Assembly (NCBI GenBank): GCA_023424015.1
Contig: JAFAEM010000048.1
Coordinates: forward strand, 62,001-126,000
Source of the DNA: Bacteroidota bacterium
Lineage (GTDB): Bacteria > Bacteroidota > Bacteroidia > Chitinophagales > Chitinophagaceae
Reading direction: 5' to 3'
Length of the DNA stretch: 64,000 nt
A program made the position numbers and the translations under genes. This document shows positions 1 to 6,703 of the stretch, in pieces. The notes under the pieces were generated by a model. That model did no database searches and was not told where the DNA came from. It saw nothing but the letters and a program-made list of their open reading frames with translations. Position 1 is the first letter of the stretch; each line of letters begins with the position of its first letter.

Positions 1-214
1 CTTCGTCTTTCTGGCCCTTAGCCATCAGCTGACCGATTTCCTTCGATGCAGTATTCACTTTTGCCTGCGTGGTGTCGAATTCGAGTTGCAGTTTCTTGCG
101 TTGATCATCCAATGAAATAATATCGTCTACGAGGCTGATCTCTTTAAAATTTTTTACACTCAACCTCGCTTTTACCGCGTTAGGGTCCTGGCGCAATACC
201 TGTAACTGCAACAT
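1..214 (-). CDS. serS: Serine--tRNA ligase, N-terminal part (runs off the window)
   Basis: The 71 codons visible on the minus strand start MLQLQVLRQDPNAV and continue into a charged helical segment (LDDQRKKLQLEFD, then ASKEIGQLMAKGQ). This is the pattern of the long antiparallel coiled-coil arm with which class II seryl-tRNA synthetase grips the variable arm of tRNA-Ser. The enzyme charges tRNA-Ser with serine in the cytoplasm. The catalytic domain lies beyond position 1 and cannot be judged. The ATG at 214-212 is supported by a -7 promoter box at 232-239 just upstream and by family alignment of the opening residues. Confidence 0.9.
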   Translation of the reverse strand, partial: MLQLQVLRQDPNAVKARLSVKNFKEISLVDDIISLDDQRKKLQLEFDTTQAKVNTASKEIGQLMAKGQKDE

Positions 215-231
215 CTTTAAAAAAGTTTGCG

Positions 232-239
232 CAAAGGTA
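232..239 (-). promoter_or_regulatory. -7 promoter box of serS
   Basis: Minus strand reads TACCTTTG, a full match to the Bacteroidota -7 consensus TAnnTTTG, 18 bases before the serS start. The same octamer recurs in front of alaS (21890-21897). The -33 element was not resolved. Confidence 0.6.
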
Positions 240-297
240 AAGGTTAAAGATGATTGAGAAAATGTCCCCGGTGGGAGAACGGCTTTCCTCCGAAAAG

Positions 298-509
298 ACC
301 CGTAGGGGTGACGTTTTGTTGGGTTGGTTCGTATAAAATATTTATCCGGAAATGTTTTGAACGTTACATTGGTTCAAAACGTCGTGCCTACGGCACTCAA
401 TTTACCTGGGGAACATGCGGGCTACCAAAGCGCCGCCCCGATGGGGCTGTGATCCCAAATGTTTCAAATCGGTATTTCAGTTGAGAATTTTAGAATGTGA
501 TGTTAATTG
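298..509. repeat. Palindrome-rich intergenic element, copy 1
   Basis: About 212 bp, repeated at 621-826 with the same order of parts. Parts seen: a left arm CCGTAGGGGTGACGTTTTG (300-318); an inverted partner CAAAACGTCGTGCCTACGG (375-393), so the two can fold on each other; the perfect palindrome GTGCCTACGGCAC (384-396) inside it; a second hairpin GCCCCGATGGGGC near 435-447; and a conserved tail ending TGTGATGTTAATTG. No transposase is present. Open frames crossing it are short and follow the repeat, not codon constraint. It looks like a miniature palindromic intergenic repeat, but I cannot name the family. Confidence 0.75.
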
Positions 510-570
510 TAGGCGATTAAATAATTCAAATCAAAGGCAACAGAATCACTATAAAACCGGGAATACCCAA

Positions 571-583
571 GTGCCGTAGGCAC
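571..583. repeat. Isolated palindrome GTGCCGTAGGCAC between the two elements
   Basis: A perfect 13-bp palindrome followed by GACGTTA. It equals the reverse complement of the palindrome inside the two 210-bp elements, so it is probably a third, broken copy or a fragment left from tandem duplication. Confidence 0.6.
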
Positions 584-620
584 GACGTTATGGTAGAAAT
601 GATGTAATAGAAGACATGAA

Positions 621-826
621 CCCCGTAGGGGTGACGTTTTGGTGAATTTGCTATTAAACATTTATTCGAAATTGGTTTGATGGCAACATTGGTTCAAAAC
701 ATCGTGCCTACGGCACTCAATTTACCATGGGGAGCATTTGTGCTACCAAAGCGCCGCCCGATGCTGTGATCCCAAATGTTTCAAATCGGTAATTCAGTTG
801 AGAATTTTAGAATGTGATGTTAATTG
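621..826. repeat. Palindrome-rich intergenic element, copy 2
   Basis: Second copy of the element at 298-509, about 206 bp. The left arm CCCCGTAGGGGTGACGTTTT and the palindrome GTGCCTACGGCAC (704-716) are intact, and the last 60 bases are nearly identical to copy 1. The second hairpin is eroded (GCCCGATGCT against GCCCCGATGGGGC). The copy ends about 35 bp before the promoter box of the next gene. Together the two copies and the spacer fill nearly all of the 240-860 gap. Confidence 0.75.
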
Positions 827-859
827 CCTCAGAGCTTCGAACCCCAGAAAATGATCTAT

Positions 860-867
860 TATCTTTG
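860..867 (+). promoter_or_regulatory. -7 promoter box for the small hypothetical gene
   Basis: TATCTTTG, a full TAnnTTTG match. Its last base lies only 5 bases before the ATG at 872, so transcription should begin at or next to the start codon. Confidence 0.55.
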
Positions 868-871
868 TATC

Positions 872-1216
872 ATGTTTACAAAAGATGATCTTCAAACGCG
901 GTGGTGGACACTGGAGGCAAAGCTGGTGGAGCGATTTGATAAAAAACCGGACCTGGAAACGATATTATTCCTGATCGGCATGCAGGAAACGGGTATCATC
1001 AGACAAAAAGTGACCAAGGAGCAAAAGCAGGACCTGATGCACGTGGCGGTCTGCACCGTATTGATGCCGAGCGGTTACTATGAACTGGAAAGAAAAGATG
1101 AGGAAGGCTGGCCTCATTTCAGGCAGCTAAAGCCCATGCCCGATATGAATCCTATCGAACAGGAAAACTTTTTAAAGGATCATGTTTTATTGTACTTTGA
1201 AGAAAATAGCTTCTAA
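872..1216 (+). CDS. Small conserved-looking hypothetical protein (114 aa)
   Basis: I do not recognise a named family. The product is a soluble acidic protein without signal peptide or membrane helix, rich in Glu, Asp and Met, with one long predicted helix around LETILFLIGMQETG and a C-terminus EQENFLKDHVLLYFEE. The frame stays open upstream to 824, but the ATG at 872 is preferred because a perfect -7 box (860-867) lies immediately before it, which would exclude the earlier ATGs from the message. The next gene, a secreted cyclophilin, starts 36 bases downstream on the same strand and is probably co-transcribed. Function unknown. Confidence 0.7.
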   Translation: MFTKDDLQTRWWTLEAKLVERFDKKPDLETILFLIGMQETGIIRQKVTKEQKQDLMHVAVCTVLMPSGYYELERKDEEGWPHFRQLKPMPDMNPIEQENFLKDHVLLYFEENSF

Positions 1217-1252
1217 TCAGTCTTTCAACCTGGTTATCTTTCCTAAATAAAT

Positions 1253-1966
1253 ATGCCAATGAAAAGAATATTTTTCTTCCTGGCTGGCCTGTTGATGCTT
1301 CAGGCTGGTCTTGCCCAAAAAGAAGTCGTTGTAAAAAAGAAAGACCGTAAAAGAGATGTGCTGATACAAACCAGTATGGGTGAAATGGTAGTAAGGCTTT
1401 CTGATTCCACCCCACTACACCGAGACAATTTCCTAAAGCTGGTGAAACAAAAATATTATGATGGGATCCTCTTTCACCGTGTGATCAATAATTTTATGAT
1501 CCAGGCCGGTGACCCCAACAGCAAAAACGCTCCAGCAGGGCAAGCCCTCGGCGACGGCGGGCCCGGGTACACTGTCCCAGCCGAATTCAGGCCTGCCCTT
1601 TTTCATAAAAAAGGAGTGATCGCTGCAGCTCGTCAGGGCGACCAGGTAAACCCGTTAAAAGCCAGCAGTGGCAGCCAGTTTTATATTACACAGGGAAGAA
1701 AATATTCTGATGCCGGCCTCGATTCGGTTGAAACATACCGGCTCAACAGGAAGATACCCGCTGAACAAAGAGAAGTTTATAAAACTTTAGGCGGCACACC
1801 GCATCTCGACCAGGGTTATACAGTATTTGGAGAAGTGGTGAGTGGACTTGAGGTGATCGACAAGATCGCCGCGATGCCTACCAGCAAAGCTGCTGATCGT
1901 GACCGTCCACTGGAAGATGTGGTGATAAGTAAGATGAGTTTGGTGAAGAGGAAGAAGAGGCGCTAG
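1253..1966 (+). CDS. Exported cyclophilin-type peptidyl-prolyl isomerase
   Basis: Cis-trans isomerase for Xaa-Pro bonds, acting on folding proteins in the periplasm. Residues 1-22 form a signal peptide (KRIFFFLAGLLMLQAGLAQ). The cyclophilin fold follows from about residue 35 with the catalytic block FHRVINNFMIQAGD, the substrate-pocket block SGSQFYIT and the C-terminal block YTVFGEVVSGLEVIDKI. An insertion of about 40 residues between QFYIT and YTVFGEV, including KIPAEQREVYK, is longer than in minimal bacterial cyclophilins but common in Bacteroidota homologues. The C-terminus is very basic (KRKKRR). The ATG at 1259 is an equally good start. The gene ends just before a heptamer repeat array and a strong terminator. 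Confidence 0.92.
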   Translation: MPMKRIFFFLAGLLMLQAGLAQKEVVVKKKDRKRDVLIQTSMGEMVVRLSDSTPLHRDNFLKLVKQKYYDGILFHRVINNFMIQAGDPNSKNAPAGQALGDGGPGYTVPAEFRPALFHKKGVIAAARQGDQVNPLKASSGSQFYITQGRKYSDAGLDSVETYRLNRKIPAEQREVYKTLGGTPHLDQGYTVFGEVVSGLEVIDKIAAMPTSKAADRDRPLEDVVISKMSLVKRKKRR

Positions 1967-1971
1967 GTTCT

Positions 1972-2013
1972 GGATGCTGGATACTGGATACTGGATGCTG
2001 GATGCTGGATGCT
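1972..2013. repeat. Heptamer array GGATRCT, six units
   Basis: Six perfect 7-bp units (GGATGCT or GGATACT) in tandem, starting 6 bases after the cyclophilin stop codon and running up to the terminator at 2021. Related arrays lie at 5137-5178, 18798-18846 and 50055-50117. A 7-bp period cannot preserve a reading frame, so the array is non-coding. Confidence 0.85.
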
Positions 2014-2020
2014 GGCGATA

Positions 2021-2051
2021 AAAAACCCCGGGATAAACCCGGGGTTTTTTT
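2021..2051. terminator. Bidirectional intrinsic terminator
   Basis: Stem CCCCGGG (2026-2032) / CCCGGGG (2038-2044), loop ATAAA, flanked by five A on the left and seven T on the right. It can stop rightward transcription of the cyclophilin gene and leftward transcription of the outer-membrane receptor gene, which converge here. Confidence 0.9.
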
Positions 2052-2102
2052 GGAGTATGGTGAGACTAATTCCAAATTACTAATCCCTGATGGCTGCAGA
2101 GA

Positions 2103-4562
2103 CTACTGCCCCATTCCCTGCTGGCCACCGCTTGTGTTGGCTCTTTTGTTTTCGTCTTCAATACCGGTTTTTCTTTGTCTCGCAGCTTTCACGGTATTGC
2201 TACCAAAACGGTAGCTGAAGTTGAGTTTTACCTGTTGCATTTCACCGTTCCCGCTAAACACGCTGTTGGTACCTGCGAAATTGGTAGAACCACCCCATTT
2301 CATTGTTTTGAAAATATCGCTCCAAACGGCGCGGAAAGTACCCTTGCCTTTCAAAACTGTTTTCATAAAACCAATGTCTACATAACCCATGGCCCTGGAC
2401 TTTACAACACCCTGCCATACTGAAGGAGAAATGTACAAACCGCTCAGTTCACCTTTCCATCCCTTACCAAAATCATAGCTGTTTTGCATAAAGAATGTCA
2501 TTGAAAATACTTCCTGGTTTACTTTCCTGTCACCCTCACCAAAATTGGCTTTGTAGTGTGAGTACGCTCCGTTGGTAGTAGCAAAGAAGCTATACTTCTT
2601 GTACTGGAACGGGTAGCTGATGTTGATGCTGACCACATCCTGTGTTGCCAGGTTTTTCTTCATCAAAAATCCTTTTGTTTTATCAATCGTATCGGGCAAT
2701 TGAGCAAATACATCCTGTACATGACTATAGTTTAGTACAGTAGTCAGTTTGTATTTATAAATATGGGTAAGACCTACGCTATTGGTGTATTGCGGTTTCA
2801 ATTCCGTATTACCCTTCATATAAGTATACTCGTTCAGTTTAAACTCAAACGGATTGAGATCCTGGTATGCCGGGCGATCGATCCTGCGGCTGTAGGAAAA
2901 TGTAAACTGGCTCATTGGGTTCTTATTGAATGAAACCGAAGCGCTGGGGAAGAAATCGGTATAATCCCGGTCGAAGGTAGAGTCGATATCCTTAGTTGTG
3001 CCGTTGCTCTTTTCAAAACCGGAAGAAACGCCTTTTGCATGTGTATTCTCCGCCCGTACACCGAGTTGTACCATCACGCCTTTGAACTGCTTGTTGTAGT
3101 TCAGGTAAAGTGCGTTGATATTTTCCTTGTACTCAAAAAGGTTGTTGATATCGGTAACCTGTGAATTAGAAACATCATGTCGCATGAAGTTATTATCGGT
3201 ATTTACAATCCCGATCTTACCACCAATACCCAGCTTCCCACCTTTGAAATTCTGTTCGTAGTCGGCTTTTACCGAGTACAGATCAATATTTGTAGGGGCA
3301 ACGATATCAGAAATGGTATGACTGATCTCTGTGACGCCATCACCTTCGTAATAACGGTTGGGTTGGTATTGAACAGAACGTATTTTAAAGAAACCATAAT
3401 CGGCGTCAATATTCAGGTCTCTTCCATTCGCTTCGGTATGTTTGAAATTGAGGTTCGCGTTCACATTATCACGCTTCATGTCGTTGTCATTGGTAGCCCT
3501 TAGGATCCGCACCAGCTGGTTGGTTGGCTGATAATCGAAATACATCGGACCCGAGGTATTGAAATTGTTATCAGCAATATTGCCGTTAATAACCAGGCCG
3601 AGTATATTTTTCTTATCCATGAAATAATCAACACCTGCTTTGAAGCCGTGAGAATTATTCTTGAAGGTCATGCGGTTGTTTTGGGTAAACAGGGTGTCAA
3701 ACTGCTCCTTCCGCATATTCATTTTCATGAGGTACTTACCATTATTATAGTTGTAGTTGCCAAATACGTTTATTTTCCCATTGCGATGATTGAGGTTTAC
3801 ACCGCCATTGTATTTGGGATAGTGTCCCTGTACATAGCCCAGGTTGACAGAACCGTTTGTACCGAATGCTTTATTTTTCTTCAGCCTGATATTAATAATA
3901 CCTGCATTACCCGCCGCTTCATATTTGGCTGATGGGTTTGAAATGATCTCTATCGACTCGATTTGTGCCGACTGCATACTTTTCAGGTAATTGGCCAGGT
4001 CGGTGCCACCCAGCGGGCTGGGCTTGCCATCAATATAAACCTGCACTCCATTTTTACCAGCCAGGCTGATATTATCATCCTTGTCGACAGTTACACCTGG
4101 TGATTTGCGCAGCAGCTCGAGGGCATCATTACCTACCGAGTTCATGGTGCCTTCCACGTTTACGATCATTTTGTCGGCCTTTACTTCGATCATCGGCTTT
4201 TGCGAGCTGACCGTCACACCCTGAAGTGCGCCTTCTTTTTTTACCATGCTCAATTCCCCAGCGGATACTTCGCCGGCACCTGAGACTTCAATTGCTTTGG
4301 AAATTACAGGAAGATAGGCAACGTGTGAAACGCTGAGCAGGTATGTCCCGGGTTCTGTTTCGAATTTAAATTTGCCCTCATTGTCAGTAACAGATAATTT
4401 TATTACGGAGGAGTCTTTTGCGTTCAATAATGAAACAGTTGTTTTGTCTACCGCTTTACCCTGTTCGTCTTTTACAATCCCTGTAATGGTTGGAAAGGTT
4501 TGTGCTGCCACGGCCGAACTGAATAAAATGGCCATAGCCAGCATTGTAGTTAGTTTTCTCAT
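2103..4562 (-). CDS. Outer-membrane receptor: regulatory domain, TonB-type plug and beta-barrel
   Basis: An 819-aa outer-membrane protein. Residues 1-20 are a signal peptide (ending AVAAQ). Residues ~25-110 form a carboxypeptidase-regulatory-like Ig domain (TITGIVKDEQGKAV, then GTYLLSVSHVAY). A plug domain follows at ~115-235, with VYIDGKPSPLGG and the typical IEIISNPSAKYEAAGNAGI block, then a barrel of ~580 residues rich in alternating aromatic strands (FTFSYSRRIDRPAYQDLNP). This is the layout of the Bacteroidota outer-membrane beta-barrel (OMP_b-brl) receptors, often annotated TonB-dependent. The substrate cannot be told, and no SusD partner is adjacent. The C-terminus is a Gly/Gln-rich tail. 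Transcribed alone from a perfect -7 box at 4592-4599. Confidence 0.9.
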   Translation of the reverse strand: MRKLTTMLAMAILFSSAVAAQTFPTITGIVKDEQGKAVDKTTVSLLNAKDSSVIKLSVTDNEGKFKFETEPGTYLLSVSHVAYLPVISKAIEVSGAGEVSAGELSMVKKEGALQGVTVSSQKPMIEVKADKMIVNVEGTMNSVGNDALELLRKSPGVTVDKDDNISLAGKNGVQVYIDGKPSPLGGTDLANYLKSMQSAQIESIEIISNPSAKYEAAGNAGIINIRLKKNKAFGTNGSVNLGYVQGHYPKYNGGVNLNHRNGKINVFGNYNYNNGKYLMKMNMRKEQFDTLFTQNNRMTFKNNSHGFKAGVDYFMDKKNILGLVINGNIADNNFNTSGPMYFDYQPTNQLVRILRATNDNDMKRDNVNANLNFKHTEANGRDLNIDADYGFFKIRSVQYQPNRYYEGDGVTEISHTISDIVAPTNIDLYSVKADYEQNFKGGKLGIGGKIGIVNTDNNFMRHDVSNSQVTDINNLFEYKENINALYLNYNKQFKGVMVQLGVRAENTHAKGVSSGFEKSNGTTKDIDSTFDRDYTDFFPSASVSFNKNPMSQFTFSYSRRIDRPAYQDLNPFEFKLNEYTYMKGNTELKPQYTNSVGLTHIYKYKLTTVLNYSHVQDVFAQLPDTIDKTKGFLMKKNLATQDVVSINISYPFQYKKYSFFATTNGAYSHYKANFGEGDRKVNQEVFSMTFFMQNSYDFGKGWKGELSGLYISPSVWQGVVKSRAMGYVDIGFMKTVLKGKGTFRAVWSDIFKTMKWGGSTNFAGTNSVFSGNGEMQQVKLNFSYRFGSNTVKAARQRKTGIEDENKRANTSGGQQGMGQ

Positions 4563-4591
4563 ATAATGTTCCCACTTTTAGATAAGGTGCA

Positions 4592-4599
4592 CAAAGATA
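4592..4599 (-). promoter_or_regulatory. -7 promoter box of the outer-membrane receptor gene
   Basis: Minus strand TATCTTTG, a full consensus match, 30 bases upstream of the ATG at 4562. Confidence 0.6.
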
Positions 4600-4726
4600 C
4601 CAGCGTGTCATAGAAGTGTAAAGTGATTGCCGACAAGTGGTGCAAAAACTGGCATGAACGGCTATAATATTCCGGCGAAATGCGAAAAATAATTATGCCG
4701 CCGGGCATTTTCTAAATGCTTTTACC

Positions 4727-4734
4727 CATATTTG
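4727..4734 (+). promoter_or_regulatory. -7 promoter box of gcvH
   Basis: CATATTTG, seven of eight matches to TAnnTTTG, ending 18 bases before the ATG at 4753. Confidence 0.45.
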
Positions 4735-4752
4735 CGCTTTAAATCATTCATT

Positions 4753-5133
4753 ATGAATTATCCCGATAATCTCCGCTACACTAAGGACCATGAATGGGTC
4801 CTGCTGGAAGGCAACAAGGCAACTATTGGTATAACCGATTTCGCGCAGCGCGAACTAGGTGATATCGTGTATGTTGAAGTTGAGACTGTTGGACAGGCAC
4901 TAGGCGCAGCCGCGGTATTTGGAACTGTTGAAGCTGTTAAAACGGTATCTGATCTGTTTTTGCCGATAAGCGGGACCATCAACGAGTTGAATCCTGCCCT
5001 GGCCAATGCACCCGAACTGGTAAATAATGACCCCTATGGTGAAGGATGGATGATCAAAATGACAGTCGATAATCCTGCTGATGTGGAAGGTTTGCTGGAT
5101 GCGAAGGGATATGAGGCAATGGTGGGGGGCTGA
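4753..5133 (+). CDS. gcvH: Glycine cleavage system H protein
   Basis: Lipoyl carrier of the glycine cleavage complex: it shuttles the aminomethyl group from the P protein to the T protein and is reoxidised by the L protein. The 126-aa length fits the family. The lipoylation site is Lys63 within GTVEAVKTVSD, the expected position, and the C-terminal NDPYGEGWMIKM block is typical. The ATG at 4753 is chosen because it lies after the probable transcription start; the in-frame ATG at 4732 falls inside the -7 box. The other gcv genes are not in the window, as is common in Bacteroidota, where they are scattered. A heptamer repeat array follows directly after the stop codon. Confidence 0.97.
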   Translation: MNYPDNLRYTKDHEWVLLEGNKATIGITDFAQRELGDIVYVEVETVGQALGAAAVFGTVEAVKTVSDLFLPISGTINELNPALANAPELVNNDPYGEGWMIKMTVDNPADVEGLLDAKGYEAMVGG

Positions 5134-5136
5134 GCT

Positions 5137-5178
5137 GGATGCTAGATGCTGGATGCTGGATGCTAGATGCTGGATACT
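5137..5178. repeat. Heptamer array RGATRCT, six units
   Basis: Six tandem 7-bp units (GGATGCT, AGATGCT, GGATGCT, GGATGCT, AGATGCT, GGATACT) starting 4 bases after the gcvH stop codon. Same family and same strand as the arrays at 1972, 18798 and 50055. Confidence 0.85.
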
Positions 5179-5218
5179 GGATGGGGTGAAGTCTGTTTAT
5201 AAAGACAATTGGTAAACA

Positions 5219-5605
5219 TTGAAAAATCAGAATCGCTTTTACCTGCCTGCGATAGGGTGGATCATTCTTTCAACTGTATTGTTAACTCTTCCACAATCAT
5301 CTTTTCCAAGTAAAAGTATCTTTTCACAAATTCCATGGTTTGATAAGTGGGTGCATATTGGCATGTTTGGGATCATGGCCCTGTCATGTTGCTGGGCATT
5401 TTATAAAATCAAACCGTTTCCCGGCTCTTTAATTTCTCAATTTGCCTGGATAGGGGTCGCCTGTCTGCTATATGGACTGCTGATGGAATTTGTTCAAAAA
5501 TTCTGGGTACCCAACCGATCTTTCGATCCCGGTGATGTAGTGGCAGACGGCGTTGGCGCAGTGGCTGGTGTTTGGTTTAGCTGGAGGAGGTATATAAAAA
5601 AATAG
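5219..5605 (+). CDS. VanZ-like small membrane protein
   Basis: A 128-aa protein with about four membrane segments: ~9-26, a second after DKWVHIGMFGIMALSC, a third around WIGVACLLYGLLMEF and a fourth near the end. The motifs DKWVHIGMFG and LMEFVQKFWVPNRSFDPGDVVAD are characteristic of the VanZ-like family. VanZ lowers teicoplanin sensitivity in enterococci; for the many chromosomal homologues the role is unknown. A stop codon lies at 5213 in frame and no ATG occurs before residue ~45, so the start must be the TTG at 5219. The stop codon overlaps the hairpin at 5605-5626. Confidence 0.85.
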   Translation: MKNQNRFYLPAIGWIILSTVLLTLPQSSFPSKSIFSQIPWFDKWVHIGMFGIMALSCCWAFYKIKPFPGSLISQFAWIGVACLLYGLLMEFVQKFWVPNRSFDPGDVVADGVGAVAGVWFSWRRYIKK

Positions 5606-5697
5606 ACCCCTGTAGAAACAGGGGTCGCAACCAAAACTAACTGCTTATGAGAAAATCGTCTGCTATTTATATTGCAATAACTTGTATTCAGTATCTA
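5592..5697 (-). ncRNA. Candidate small RNA, ~105 nt, leftward
   Basis: On the minus strand a full -7 box TAAATTTG (5703-5710) would start transcription near 5697. About 70 bases further, an 8-bp G/C-rich stem (GACCCCTG/CAGGGGTC, 5605-5626) is followed by TATTTTTTTATA, a textbook intrinsic terminator. Nothing on this strand between them codes for a protein. The terminator could instead serve the gene at 5981-6637, whose message would then carry a ~380-base 3' UTR. The stem overlaps the 3' end of the VanZ-like gene on the other strand. Confidence 0.4.
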
Positions 5698-5702
5698 TAA
5701 CG

Positions 5703-5710
5703 CAAATTTA
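5703..5710 (-). promoter_or_regulatory. -7 box of the candidate small RNA
   Basis: Minus strand TAAATTTG, a full consensus match in a gene-free stretch. No convincing -33 TTTG was found at the usual distance, which keeps confidence low. The remainder of the 5711-5980 gap is A/T-rich and shows nothing else I can name. Confidence 0.35.
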
Positions 5711-5980
5711 CTGCCATTGATCTGTGCTCGCTGTTAATGAAATTTTAAAAGGCCTGGCGGGTATTTTTACGATTCAACACGGCTATTTCAACCTTAATAT
5801 GTAGAAATAATTCCCTGCACATCCCAGACATTCAACTGTCAATTGCATTATTTATAAGAGCTAACCGGAAATCTTCTTACCACTGTTAAACACTTCACAT
5901 CCGGTATAATAATCTATAGAAAAACTATGCCAGAATCCTGTCAATGCTGAAAGTTTGCAAGTCATTGACAATTCCCGGCG

Positions 5981-6637
5981 CTAATTAAAAAACCCTTTAA
6001 CCAGGTCTACCAGTCCCCCGCTTCCCCTGGTCTGCTGCGCTTTATTCTCCACGGCGCCTTTAGTTACCTGGCTAATAATATCCTGCAGGTCGAACCCACC
6101 CAAATTGCCACCTCCACCGTTGCCAGCGCCGCCAGTCAACTGGTCCAGCAAGCCCTGAAAGTTAAATCCAGCCTGTGAACTTTCTGAAGTGGCTACATTT
6201 CCACCGGTCAGCGAACCGATCAGGTCATTAAGGTCGAATGCATCATTTTCGGGGTCATGATTGGTGGTGCGCGTTACCAGCCCGTTCAGTACGTTTGGAA
6301 TAAGGTTGTTGGAAATGCTACTGGCCTGCGCCGGGCTCATATTGAACTTACCCACCAGTTTGCTGATCAGGTGACCCACCATCATAGCGACAATGGGGTT
6401 TTTCAATAGGCCACCTATTCCGCTCGATTGTGTGTTGGACTGCACCCCTTTTCCACCAGTAAACATGGAAATAATGTCGCCAAGGCCGCCACCAGCCAGC
6501 ATATTCTGCATACCTCCTGTAATGGTAGTGGTCGCTTCTGCCAGGATGGCGTTATTGTCTTCGTTGGAAATTTCGGGGTTGTCAATGACCGCCTCGCGGC
6601 CGTATTGCTTTACAAGCTGAGAGATTTGTTCAAGCAT
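5981..6637 (-). CDS. Gly-rich hypothetical protein, DUF937/YidB-like
   Basis: A 218-aa soluble protein. The N-terminal ~60 residues are helical (MLEQISQLVKQYGREAV), followed by Gly-rich linkers (MLAGGGLGDIISMFTGGKG), a central hydrophobic helix pair with LLKNPIVAMMVGHLISKLVGKF, and short repeats of the pattern DLQDIISQVT and LNDLIGSLTGG. This alternation of helices ending in TGG/GG resembles DUF937/YidB-like proteins of unknown role, but I am not certain of the family. No signal peptide. It stands alone; the gap to prfA is 66 bases and the two may be co-transcribed. Confidence 0.7.
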   Translation of the reverse strand: MLEQISQLVKQYGREAVIDNPEISNEDNNAILAEATTTITGGMQNMLAGGGLGDIISMFTGGKGVQSNTQSSGIGGLLKNPIVAMMVGHLISKLVGKFNMSPAQASSISNNLIPNVLNGLVTRTTNHDPENDAFDLNDLIGSLTGGNVATSESSQAGFNFQGLLDQLTGGAGNGGGGNLGGFDLQDIISQVTKGAVENKAQQTRGSGGLVDLVKGFFN

Positions 6638-6703
6638 CGTTCGATTTTCCTATTAAGATACTTGATTTTACATCTAAAAAATCCGAAAGGCGAATAAATA
6701 TTT

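Noticed and set aside
254..484. 76-codon open frame within the duplicated element
   Set aside because: It runs through palindromes, the equivalent frame in copy 2 is broken, and it has no start signal.
5647..5700. 17-codon frame beginning MRKSSAIYIAI, possible leader peptide
   Set aside because: No gene follows in the same direction. The frame is antisense to the candidate small RNA and is short enough for chance.
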